35,077 bases of DNA from Syntrophus gentianae (GTDB lineage Bacteria; Desulfobacterota; Syntrophia; Syntrophales; Syntrophaceae), in the NCBI RefSeq assembly GCF_900109885.1, contig NZ_FOBS01000031.1, positions 1-35,077 of the forward strand, read 5' to 3'. Under the pieces are notes generated by a model. The model saw only the letters and a list, made by a program, of their open reading frames with translations. It was not told the DNA's origin and did no database searches. Both the position numbers and the translations under genes were made by a program. Shown in pieces: positions 9,841 through 17,899 of the stretch (position 1 is its first letter; the number at the start of each line of letters is the position of its first letter).

Positions 9841-9869
9841 TAATATAGTCACCAAACTTTAGTTGTCAA
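9841..9869 (-). promoter_or_regulatory. hsp20 operon promoter (heat-shock candidate)
   Basis: On the minus strand TTGACAA (9863-9869), 15 nt, then TATATTA (9841-9847). The -35 is a full consensus match and the -10 (TATATT) matches five of six. The predicted start is about 48 nt before the first hsp20 ATG. Spacing and boxes match the groES promoter. Confidence 0.7.
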
Positions 9870-10007
9870 GGCAGAGAAAAAAAGGGCGTTTCCTTTCCTC
9901 TGTGGCAGCTTGTGCCGGGTTGTCGCGATGAAGGATCGCCGTTGGGAGGGAGTAGGCGATTAAAACCGGGAAAGGGAATTTGTCAAGGGGTCGACAGAGA
10001 GGTCCGG

Positions 10008-11735
10008 TCAGCGAAGGCCGGAGTTTAAGTGGGAGCGTTCGAGCGAAGCCATGATCACCGTGAGATTCCCGGGAATGTTATCGATATTGTAAATGTCCGG
10101 ACGGAAGTTGAGTTTTCCCTCTTGATCAATCCAGACCGTCTTATAAACGATATGGACGGGAACAACTTTGGGAAGGATCAAGGTCTTGTTCTTTCCCTTT
10201 TGAATCTCGGCCTGAATGTTCCGGCTCGACCAGCGATTGTCGGACGAACTTTGCAGCAGATAGGCGGCAAGATCCACGGGCTTTTCAATGCGGATGCAGC
10301 CATGACTGAAACTGCGCCGGCTCTGGGCGAAAAGCCTCCGCGTGGGGGTGTCATGGATGTAGATGTCGGCTTCGTTGGAAAAGACGAACTTGACGCGACC
10401 GAGAGGATTGTCCGGTCCTGGTTCCTGTCTCAGAAAGTAGGGAAATCTCTCGGTGGAATAGCGGGACCAGTTGATGGTTTCCGGAGAAATGGGTCGGTTT
10501 TGGTAATTGCCGCCCGCAAAAACCTTCATCTTCTTTCCCGAAAGGTATTGGGGGTTCTTCTTGAGCTTGGGAAGATATTCCTCCACGGCGATGGTCTTGG
10601 GCACCCGCCAGTAGGGATTCAATTCGACCGAGGTGACCCGGCTGCTTAAAAGATTCGTTCGTTTGTTGGTCTTGCCGACGATGGCCCGGATGTTCATGAC
10701 CACGTTCTGGTCTTCCACCACTTCAAGGTTGAAGGCCGGGATATTGATCAGCAGGTGACGATTTCCCAGTTCTGTGGGCAGCCAGCGCAGCCGGTCCAGA
10801 TTGACGGCAACCTGACAGATGCGGACTTCCACGGGGACGTTCAGATGCCGCAACGTGGGCGGACCGACGATGCCGTCTTGCCGCAGGCCATGTTGCCGCT
10901 GGAAGGAACGAACGGCGATTTCCAACTCCCGGTCAAACACGTCATTGGGGATTGCCTGCGAAGTGTTCGGCGACCCTGAAGTCATCATCAGCCGGTTTCT
11001 CAGCAGATTGACCCGATAATCACGCATTCCTTTTTTCAGCGGGCGGCCATCCGGGATAACAGGCCAGCCTCCATTTTCCGCGATATCGATGTAACTATTG
11101 AGTATTTCGTGAAGTTTCCGGTAATCGTAAAACCGGGGAGCCAGATCGTTAAGGGTCCCTTCCAAGTTTTTGCTTTCCAGGGCATTGACCAGCGTTTTGA
11201 CGAGATCGGTCTGTCTGGGTTTGTAGACCCAGCCGGGATATTGCTTTTGATGATCTGCCCTGCCGCCGGCAAAATGAGCGGCATAGGAAAAAAACGCCTC
11301 CGTCAGCAGCAGATCAAGATCTGCCAGACGTTCAGGGTTTACGGGGTGATCCAGCTCCTTTTCCCGGGAAATCGCCGTCATCATGGTTTCGATGCGCTCG
11401 ATGCCGTAATCCTGGGGGCACAACCCTTCCCGATAGGACCGCTTCAAAATCCGCAGCAGCGTAACTGCCTGCGCATCCGGTCCTTCTTCCCCAATCCAGG
11501 CCGGCAGACCCTTCCGTTCCGAATAAAAGGTTTTCAGCAGCCGGGCGGTATCCTCATCGTTGTAGGCAAAGTTCAACAGAGATCTTCCCGTTGCGGTTGA
11601 GACCCTCTGCTGGATACGATCTGTGGCCGTATCGGACGGGTTGCTTGCCGACAGCATTCCTGTGGTGATGAACCAAGTCAGGGCTGCCCCGATCAGGATC
11701 AGAATCTGGATAATATGGACTCTCTTCAACCTCAC
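10008..11735 (-). CDS. YcbB/LdtD-type L,D-transpeptidase with peptidoglycan-binding domain
   Basis: A 575-residue periplasmic enzyme predicted to form 3-3 peptidoglycan crosslinks or attach partners to meso-diaminopimelate. An uncleaved signal-anchor lies at about residues 8-28. An LdtD-type scaffold domain follows, then a peptidoglycan-binding motif at about 272-297 (VRSFQRQHGLRQDGIVGPPT). The YkuD catalytic domain contains H461 (YIHDTP) and SHGCIR with the nucleophile Cys480. Overall order and length resemble E. coli LdtD (615 residues). The start is GTG at 11735 with AAGGA upstream. It lies 73 nt after the FHA gene on the same strand, so read-through from the kinase-phosphatase-FHA operon is plausible. 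Confidence 0.92.
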   Translation of the reverse strand: MRLKRVHIIQILILIGAALTWFITTGMLSASNPSDTATDRIQQRVSTATGRSLLNFAYNDEDTARLLKTFYSERKGLPAWIGEEGPDAQAVTLLRILKRSYREGLCPQDYGIERIETMMTAISREKELDHPVNPERLADLDLLLTEAFFSYAAHFAGGRADHQKQYPGWVYKPRQTDLVKTLVNALESKNLEGTLNDLAPRFYDYRKLHEILNSYIDIAENGGWPVIPDGRPLKKGMRDYRVNLLRNRLMMTSGSPNTSQAIPNDVFDRELEIAVRSFQRQHGLRQDGIVGPPTLRHLNVPVEVRICQVAVNLDRLRWLPTELGNRHLLINIPAFNLEVVEDQNVVMNIRAIVGKTNKRTNLLSSRVTSVELNPYWRVPKTIAVEEYLPKLKKNPQYLSGKKMKVFAGGNYQNRPISPETINWSRYSTERFPYFLRQEPGPDNPLGRVKFVFSNEADIYIHDTPTRRLFAQSRRSFSHGCIRIEKPVDLAAYLLQSSSDNRWSSRNIQAEIQKGKNKTLILPKVVPVHIVYKTVWIDQEGKLNFRPDIYNIDNIPGNLTVIMASLERSHLNSGLR

Positions 11736-11808
11736 GAAAAATCCTTTTGCGCCATGATTTCGGCTGCTGTTCTTCAGCCTTCTGTCAAAACTTAAGATGG
11801 AGACCGCT

Positions 11809-12513
11809 CTATTCTTCCTTGATGTAGAACTGCATCTTCAGGCCCCCCACTTCCACAAGATCTCCGTCTTTCAGGTCATACCGGGATGTCATGTCCTGTC
11901 CGTTGATCTTCATGGATTTTCCCCCTGAGGGATTGATGAAGTACCCTTCTTTCCTCCGGTTGACCAAGGCGGCCACTTTGGGGGCAAAAAAGCCTTTGAG
12001 ATGGATGCCCGCCCCATCTTCCTTTCCGATGGTCGTCACCCGCTCCTTCAGGAGATAATCCCTTTTTTCCGTGGATCCATTCACGACCACGAAGCCGCCC
12101 AGGACGTCGGGCTTGGTCTTTCCCGTGGAAGCCAGAAGATTTCGCTGATCCTGCGGAGCAATCACCATGGTTTCATCCATGGATCTTCCCCTCAGGGTCG
12201 CATTTCTGGGATCCACTTCCCTGTTCCTTTCGGAAATCACTTCCAAGGTGTGGATTCCGACAAGAACCACGTCGCCATTGAATATTTCACTTTTGAAAAC
12301 TTTTTGTCCGTTGACATACGTTCCATTGAGGCTGTTCGTATCCTCAATGTAGAGCGTATCCCCTTCGTGTGTGAATTTTGCATGATGTCCGGAGACAGCC
12401 TGATTGTCAATTACAATATCATTGTCCGGCTTTCTGCCGATGGTTATGACATCTTGCTCAAGGGGGATTTCTTTGACAACGGCTCCTTTAAATTTTAATA
12501 AAACCTCCGCCAT
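11809..12513 (-). CDS. FHA-domain protein with a second, degenerate FHA-like domain
   Basis: A 234-residue cytoplasmic protein. The first FHA domain (about 20-92) has the phosphothreonine-pocket residues: GRKPDNDI (26-33), SGHH (41-44) and NSLNGTYVNG (60-69). The linker holds a DETMVIAP segment with Thr115. The C-terminal part (about 138-232) repeats the fold loosely (VTTIGKED, INPSGGKSMKINGQ, DLKDGDLVEVGG) but lacks the Ser-x-x-His and Asn-Gly pocket, so it probably does not bind pThr. AGGAGG lies before the ATG. The gene starts 3 nt after the PP2C stop, making it the likely reader of kinase products. Confidence 0.9.
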   Translation of the reverse strand: MAEVLLKFKGAVVKEIPLEQDVITIGRKPDNDIVIDNQAVSGHHAKFTHEGDTLYIEDTNSLNGTYVNGQKVFKSEIFNGDVVLVGIHTLEVISERNREVDPRNATLRGRSMDETMVIAPQDQRNLLASTGKTKPDVLGGFVVVNGSTEKRDYLLKERVTTIGKEDGAGIHLKGFFAPKVAALVNRRKEGYFINPSGGKSMKINGQDMTSRYDLKDGDLVEVGGLKMQFYIKEE

Positions 12514-12516
12514 TCT

Positions 12517-13326
12517 TTACCTCCTGAACCATCTAAAAAATTTGAGAACCGACGCAAACCGGCGCTTCCTGGCAAGGTAACCGGCAACAACGGTGATATT
12601 GTCTTTTCCGCCCTTCATATTGGCCATGTTGATCAGTTCCTGGCACGCTATCGAGGGATTATCAAGAGACGTTGCCATGAGCAAAATGTCTCGATCGGAA
12701 ATCATTCCGGACAAACCGTCGCTGCAGAGAATCAGCACATCGCCTTCCGCCAGCGTCATTTCGTCCAGATCGACATCAACAAATGGAGCAATACCGAGCG
12801 CCCTTGTCAGTACATGCCGGATCGTGGACCGTTCCGCTTCTTCTTTGGTAATCAGGTCATGCTTAACCTGCTCATATACCAATGTGTGATCGTCGGTCAA
12901 CTGTTCAATTTCTCCCGCCCTGACCAGATAGATCCGACTGTCTCCCACGTGGGCGATGCTCAGTTGTCTGCCCTGGATCATGATTGCCGCAAGGGTTGTT
13001 CCCATGCCGTGCAGTTGAGGGTTGCTCTTCGCCGCTTCATGAATCGCCCTGTTCGCCAGTTGAATCGCGGAACAAAGCTGATTCGTTGCATCGGAATAGT
13101 TTTCATTGTAACAGGACGCGATCAGGGGCGCGTTGCCTTCGCTGGCTTTTTGAAAATAATCCCGCAGGACATCCACCGCCATCTTGCTGGCAATTTCTCC
13201 AGATGCATGCCCTCCCATTCCATCCGCTACCGCCAGAATCCCCTGCTTGGGATCCACAAAGAAATCATCTTCATTGTTCGGTCGGATGAGCCCTTTATCG
13301 GTTTGGCCGGCAATATTCAGATTCAA
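12517..13326 (-). CDS. PP2C-family Ser/Thr phosphatase (Stp/PrpC type)
   Basis: A 269-residue metal-dependent phosphatase. Motifs in order: GLIRPNNEDD (Glu19-Asp20), ADGMGGHASGE (metal ligands Asp35-Gly36), HVGDSRIY (127-133), CSDGLSG (Asp203) and GGKDNITVV (Asp242). These are the metal ligands of bacterial PP2C enzymes. An unusual basic-aromatic tail (RKRRFASVLKFFRWFRR) could be an amphipathic membrane anchor, which would place it near the membrane kinase; that is inference. The start is TTG at 13326 with AGGAG 6 nt upstream. The gene begins 9 nt after the CHASE2-kinase stop and probably reverses that kinase. Confidence 0.94.
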   Translation of the reverse strand: MNLNIAGQTDKGLIRPNNEDDFFVDPKQGILAVADGMGGHASGEIASKMAVDVLRDYFQKASEGNAPLIASCYNENYSDATNQLCSAIQLANRAIHEAAKSNPQLHGMGTTLAAIMIQGRQLSIAHVGDSRIYLVRAGEIEQLTDDHTLVYEQVKHDLITKEEAERSTIRHVLTRALGIAPFVDVDLDEMTLAEGDVLILCSDGLSGMISDRDILLMATSLDNPSIACQELINMANMKGGKDNITVVAGYLARKRRFASVLKFFRWFRR

Positions 13327-13335
13327 GATCGTCTC

Positions 13336-15792
13336 CTAAATTTTGAGATAGGCGGCAAGGTCATCAACGATCTCACCTCCGTGCTGATAGCGTTTATCCG
13401 CGTCCTTTTCCATGGCCCTGTTCACGATGTCCGCAAAAAGTTCCGGGAGGTGAGGAGCCCTTTCCCTGAGCGGCTTGGGATTCGTCGAGGTGATTTTGTA
13501 CATCAGGGTGCCGATGCTGTCTCCTTGAAAAGGCTTCTCCCCGGTCAACATCTCATAAAAAACGACCCCCAGTGAAAAAAGGTCTGAACGTCCATCGATC
13601 TTCTGTCCGGAGATCTGCTCCGGCGACATGTAACTCGGCGTGCCAAGGACGGCGCCTGTCTGAGTCTTGGAAGAGCTCATCACGCGGGCGATGCCGAAAT
13701 CAGCGACCCGGATTTCACCGTTCTTCAGGATCATGATATTCGAAGGCTTGATGTCCCGGTGCACGACGCCGTTTTTGTGGGCATAGTCCAGGGCATTGGC
13801 CACCAGGCTTACAATTCGGACGACTTCCGGGATGGGCAGGAGGCTGTCCCTGCCGCAATATTTCATGAGATCCGTTCCGTCCAGCAGCTCCATCGCCATG
13901 TAGGCAAGATCGGAATCTTCCCCCACATCGTAAATGGTGACAATATTGGGATGGGACAGTTTTCCTGCCGCTTCGGCTTCCAGGAAAAATCTCTTCTTGG
14001 TTTCCAGGAGCCGTTCGTCCTCAATTTCTTCATAGCGCAGGGTCTTGATCGCCACTTCCCTGTTGATCTTCGGGTCCTTGCCCAGATAAACCGTTCCCAT
14101 GGCTCCACGCCCGAGTTCCCGGCTGATCTCGTAACGTCCGATGGTCGGCTTGATCTCGGTATCCTGCAGAATGACGGTATCATCCTTTTTGCTCCCGGCG
14201 GGTTGTTGGTTGACGGTGTCTCCCGCCAGCTTCATCCGCTGGATCCGGTCATTGATATCCTTGAAACTGCCAGCCTGGGCAATGTGATTATAAACCGCAA
14301 CGGCCTTCGTGAACAGCCGCTTTCTTTCGAAGTCAAGTCCCAGATTGTACAGAAGCTCTTTCATGGCCTTGTCCTCGACGGGACACTTCCGGAAGGTTTC
14401 AAAGGCCATGTCCAGCATCCCCTGTCCTTGAAAGGAAAGGCCGAGCATTTTATTGGCTTCCACGCTGTCCGCCTCGATGCTGACCTTTGGCTTTTCCGAA
14501 AAGAGATATTTCCGCGATGCCATAGCGAGATAACCGAGGATCAGAACCAATGCGGGATAGACAGGTTTTATCCAGTATCCCTGGCCGGCAAGGAGATAAA
14601 CGGAGAATCCGGCCCAGAGGATCAGCAGAGTCAGCGCGGCGGCGGCACTGTAAAGGGGCTTGAGCCTTGAGGTAACCAGGATGACAAAGCATCCGAACAG
14701 GACCATGACTGCCAGTTCAAGCCATACGGCCCATGCAGGCCGCACGATGTGCTCCTGGTGAAGGATGTTGTCCACCGTGCTGGCGATTCCGATCCAGGAA
14801 GGGGTGTCAGGTCCGGCGGAGGTAGCCTGAAAAGTTCCCAGACCCGTAGCGTTCAGGACGATGATGACAATCTTGTTTTTAAACACGGCGGGTCTTACCT
14901 TATGATTGAGGACGTCCACAAAGGAATAAATCGGGATATTCCAGTTGTAGTTGATCAGCATTCGATGCTCATCAAAGGTGGGAATGCGGGCGTTGCCGAT
15001 TTCTATCCCCTTGTTCAGACGAAGATGGTCAAGGTTGTATTTGAGAAACTTCAGGGTCAGTTGCAGCGCAAAGGAAGGGTAATAGCGATTTTCATAATTG
15101 ATAAGCAGCGGTTCGCTGCGCACGGCGCCATCCTTATCTGCTGCTACGTTGACATGACCGAGGGCCAAAGCAGGTTCCGCGAATTGAGCGATCGGCGAGA
15201 TCAGCTCCCGGGCGGTCAAACTGGGGGCCGTTGTGTCCAGTCTGACCGAGTTCCTGGTTAGATAATCCGGCAGGGCTTCAACGGCTGCGAGGGAGCGTCC
15301 CAGGGCGAAGGTTAAAGGCAGAACGACCCGATGGCTCCGGGCAATCGATTCAGCCAGCAGGGTATCATTATCCAACCGTCCCTCTGCTTCTTTAAGGCTT
15401 GTGTAAAGCTGTCCGCTTCGGATGCCTTTCGCTTCCAATCCGCTGAGAAGATTCCGGATCTCGGTCAATCCCTGGTTATGGTCATTTTCGGAAAAGGGGA
15501 TATCGATCCCGATCACTCTGGTTTCATAATCATGAAGCATGCCGATCATCTGGGCGATGTATCCTCTGGACCAGGGCCAGCGGCCAATAGCGGTGATGCT
15601 GTTATTATCGATTCCGATGACAACGACATTGGACGCAGGGGCTTTATCCCTGAAAGAAGAAACAGTGTCGTAGGCCTTGTATTCCAGCTGTTCCGTCTGG
15701 CTCCATTGCAGGGCATAGGCGCCGGCCAGCAGAAGGACGAGAAAACAAACAATGCTCAAATCAATAACAATTGAATTTTTAAACCGAAGCAT
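13336..15792 (-). CDS. CHASE2-domain transmembrane Ser/Thr protein kinase
   Basis: An 818-residue membrane receptor kinase. An N-terminal helix (10-30) leads into a CHASE2 extracellular sensor (about 35-345), recognisable by WPWSRGYIAQMIGML, VIGIDIPFSE and IASTVDNILHQ. Three helices follow (about 352-374, 381-403, 408-427). Next come a TPR-like helical linker (445-520) and a Hanks-type kinase (553-816): G-loop GRGAMG (561-566), Lys583, HRD (678-680), DFG (698-700) and SPE in place of APE. All catalytic residues are present. CHASE2 senses an unknown periplasmic cue. AGGAGG precedes the ATG. It is the first gene of the kinase-PP2C-FHA operon. Confidence 0.94.
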   Translation of the reverse strand: MLRFKNSIVIDLSIVCFLVLLLAGAYALQWSQTEQLEYKAYDTVSSFRDKAPASNVVVIGIDNNSITAIGRWPWSRGYIAQMIGMLHDYETRVIGIDIPFSENDHNQGLTEIRNLLSGLEAKGIRSGQLYTSLKEAEGRLDNDTLLAESIARSHRVVLPLTFALGRSLAAVEALPDYLTRNSVRLDTTAPSLTARELISPIAQFAEPALALGHVNVAADKDGAVRSEPLLINYENRYYPSFALQLTLKFLKYNLDHLRLNKGIEIGNARIPTFDEHRMLINYNWNIPIYSFVDVLNHKVRPAVFKNKIVIIVLNATGLGTFQATSAGPDTPSWIGIASTVDNILHQEHIVRPAWAVWLELAVMVLFGCFVILVTSRLKPLYSAAAALTLLILWAGFSVYLLAGQGYWIKPVYPALVLILGYLAMASRKYLFSEKPKVSIEADSVEANKMLGLSFQGQGMLDMAFETFRKCPVEDKAMKELLYNLGLDFERKRLFTKAVAVYNHIAQAGSFKDINDRIQRMKLAGDTVNQQPAGSKKDDTVILQDTEIKPTIGRYEISRELGRGAMGTVYLGKDPKINREVAIKTLRYEEIEDERLLETKKRFFLEAEAAGKLSHPNIVTIYDVGEDSDLAYMAMELLDGTDLMKYCGRDSLLPIPEVVRIVSLVANALDYAHKNGVVHRDIKPSNIMILKNGEIRVADFGIARVMSSSKTQTGAVLGTPSYMSPEQISGQKIDGRSDLFSLGVVFYEMLTGEKPFQGDSIGTLMYKITSTNPKPLRERAPHLPELFADIVNRAMEKDADKRYQHGGEIVDDLAAYLKI

Positions 15793-16027
15793 AATTCCTC
15801 CTGATTATTGCCCCAATCGTTCCTTTTGTCGCTAATTCATGCAAAATATGACCCCAGGTATGGGCTGGCACTCCAAAAATTTTACCTTCAGCGCAAAAGA
15901 GCTGTTTTTTCACAGCAAAATCCGTATGTGCCTGATAAGGGCAAGGAAAATAATGGGATTCAGGAAGGCGAGAGTTCATGAAATTCTGTAGGTTGACTTG
16001 AAGAAAAAAGTCAGGAGAGGGTCATGT
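15793..16027. other. Intergenic region before the CHASE2-kinase operon
   Basis: This 235-nt gap holds no convincing gene; a 66-codon minus-strand frame (15779-15979) overlaps the kinase start and has no recognisable features. A small minus-strand hairpin (GCTGT-GAAAAA-ACAGC followed by TCTTTT) could be a weak terminator for the upstream kinase. The operon promoter presumably lies here, but I cannot assign it with confidence. Confidence 0.35.
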
Positions 16028-17818
16028 TCAATGCATCAGGACATTCAAGTCATGAATGATGGACTGGTAGTCCTGATATCTGTCATCGGGATTCTTTGCC
16101 ATCATTTTTCCGATAATATCCGACAGCTCACTGGAGAGGATGGGATTTTTCTTCTTCAGGGGGACGAGTTCCTCGTTCAGGTGTTTAAACAGGATGGCTT
16201 CAACACATTCTCCGTCGAAGGGAGGCGCCCCTGCAAAAACGTTGTAAAATGTAGCCCCTAATGAATAGATATCGCTGCGGCAGTCTAATGGCCGACCCAT
16301 AATGCAATCAGGAGAGGCGAAAAGGGGTGACCCGACCAGACCCTCGGGTTTTCTTTTTTTGTTGCCGCTGCCGTCATTTACAATGGAAACGCCGAAATCC
16401 ACGACCTTCAACATGCCGTTATCGTCAATCATGATGTTTGCGGGCTTGATATCGCGATGAACGATGTTCTGTCGACTGACAAAATCGAGTGTCCGGCAGA
16501 TGGTGATGAAGTGTTCCAATCCCTTGGCGGTATTGAGGTTATTGTGATCCTTGATGAAATCGGCCAGGGTTCCGCCATTGATCAGTTCCATGGCAAAGTA
16601 GAGGACATCGTCCATCTGATCGATGTAATAGATTTGTGCGATGTTGGGATGTGTCAGACGGGAAACCAGGCGCGCCTCCTTGACAAACATATCCCTGTAT
16701 GACGCAATGGAAGACAGATTGTAAGAGATCACCTTCAAGGCCACATTGCGCTCAAGGACAACATCCCATCCTTTAAAAACCCCTCCCATGCCTCCGGCGC
16801 CGATAAAGGACACCGCCTTGTAATTTCCCAGCTGTTTTCCGACAAGACTGCGATAGAATTTAATTTCCAGCGCCTTTTCGCTCCGAGGTTCACCGAAATT
16901 GTTGAAAAGCGGATCGGCTGGGGCAGGCTTGTTGTCATTCATCCGGATGATCATATCGGCGTTGATCTTTTTCTCCACGGGTATTTCATCGACGACAGGA
17001 GATTTTCTGGCAGTGGGCTTCCTTTCGTTTTCCTTCAGGTTGACAATGTAATCGTATGTTTCGATCCAATCGATGGACTGTTCCGTCTCTACCCCGATCT
17101 CTGCCGAAAGCTGATGGTTGTTGATGGAGATATGCCGAATATGACTTTCGATAACGCATGTTCCGGAAGGCAGCGGCACCCGGATGTAGAGAACCATGCC
17201 GAGTCGTCCGAGCAGGGATGTCTCGATCAGCAATCCCTGCTTGCTGATATTTTTTACCCTGCCAGGCAGCCAGAGAATGGAATCGCGGGATAGTTCAAGG
17301 TTCACTATCTGCTTGGGGATTATTCTTTCGCTTTTCCGGCACTCGACCGGCGTCGCAGAGACGGCCTCCAAGCGTGGGGTAAAAGATTGATGAAGCCCTT
17401 CATTCTGCATGACCGAGGTTCTTGCCTTGACGGCCGTTGCAGGAAGCATTTCGCCGATGCGTTCGATCAGGACCGTTGGGGTCTCACCGTTCGGGGTATA
17501 GACGATGAAATCGGCGGCTCCCATACCGAATGCCTTACCGGCGCTCTTTTGATCGTGAATCGGCACAAAAAACACAAAAGGGATCTTTTTCAGGAAGGGA
17601 GTGTTCTTGAGAAACTCAAGGAATTCATATCCGTTGGAATCATCCAGCTCGCTGTCGCTGATAATGAGCGCCACAGAATTGTTGGAAAGCAGATTCATGG
17701 CGCTGCTCATGGCGGTGGCCGTAAGGACGGGGTATCCGGCCTCGAGCAGAGATTTGCAGACCGTGTTCAGAAATTTCTTGTCACGGTTGACTAAAAGAAT
17801 GTAATTTTTAAGGTCCAT
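16028..17818 (-). CDS. Pseudo-receiver-PilZ-Ser/Thr protein kinase
   Basis: A soluble three-domain signalling protein, 596 residues from the ATG at 17818. Residues 5-125 are a receiver-like domain. The putative acceptor Asp55 remains (IISDSEL), but the acidic pocket is NRD, and the conserved Thr/Ser and Lys are missing, so normal phosphorylation is doubtful. Residues about 155-260 are PilZ, with both c-di-GMP motifs: RKSER (Arg161, Arg165) and NISKQG (Asn190-x-Ser192-x-x-Gly195). Residues 332-590 are a Hanks kinase with Lys362, HRD (454-456) and DFG (474-476). The glycine loop is GAGGMGG. The frame extends to a TTG at 17854 and an ATG at 17842, but neither has a Shine-Dalgarno; 17818 has a weak GAG and fits the first beta strand. 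Confidence 0.88.
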   Translation of the reverse strand: MDLKNYILLVNRDKKFLNTVCKSLLEAGYPVLTATAMSSAMNLLSNNSVALIISDSELDDSNGYEFLEFLKNTPFLKKIPFVFFVPIHDQKSAGKAFGMGAADFIVYTPNGETPTVLIERIGEMLPATAVKARTSVMQNEGLHQSFTPRLEAVSATPVECRKSERIIPKQIVNLELSRDSILWLPGRVKNISKQGLLIETSLLGRLGMVLYIRVPLPSGTCVIESHIRHISINNHQLSAEIGVETEQSIDWIETYDYIVNLKENERKPTARKSPVVDEIPVEKKINADMIIRMNDNKPAPADPLFNNFGEPRSEKALEIKFYRSLVGKQLGNYKAVSFIGAGGMGGVFKGWDVVLERNVALKVISYNLSSIASYRDMFVKEARLVSRLTHPNIAQIYYIDQMDDVLYFAMELINGGTLADFIKDHNNLNTAKGLEHFITICRTLDFVSRQNIVHRDIKPANIMIDDNGMLKVVDFGVSIVNDGSGNKKRKPEGLVGSPLFASPDCIMGRPLDCRSDIYSLGATFYNVFAGAPPFDGECVEAILFKHLNEELVPLKKKNPILSSELSDIIGKMMAKNPDDRYQDYQSIIHDLNVLMH

Positions 17819-17899
17819 AGATCTCGATGTGAAGATATCCATCTGGATAAACAATACTTTTCAGCGTACAGCGATCCTGCATCGGGCCGTTGAACAAAC

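Noticed and set aside
15779-15979. 66-codon minus-strand frame before the CHASE2 kinase
   Set aside because: It overlaps the kinase start, has no ribosome site and no family resemblance.
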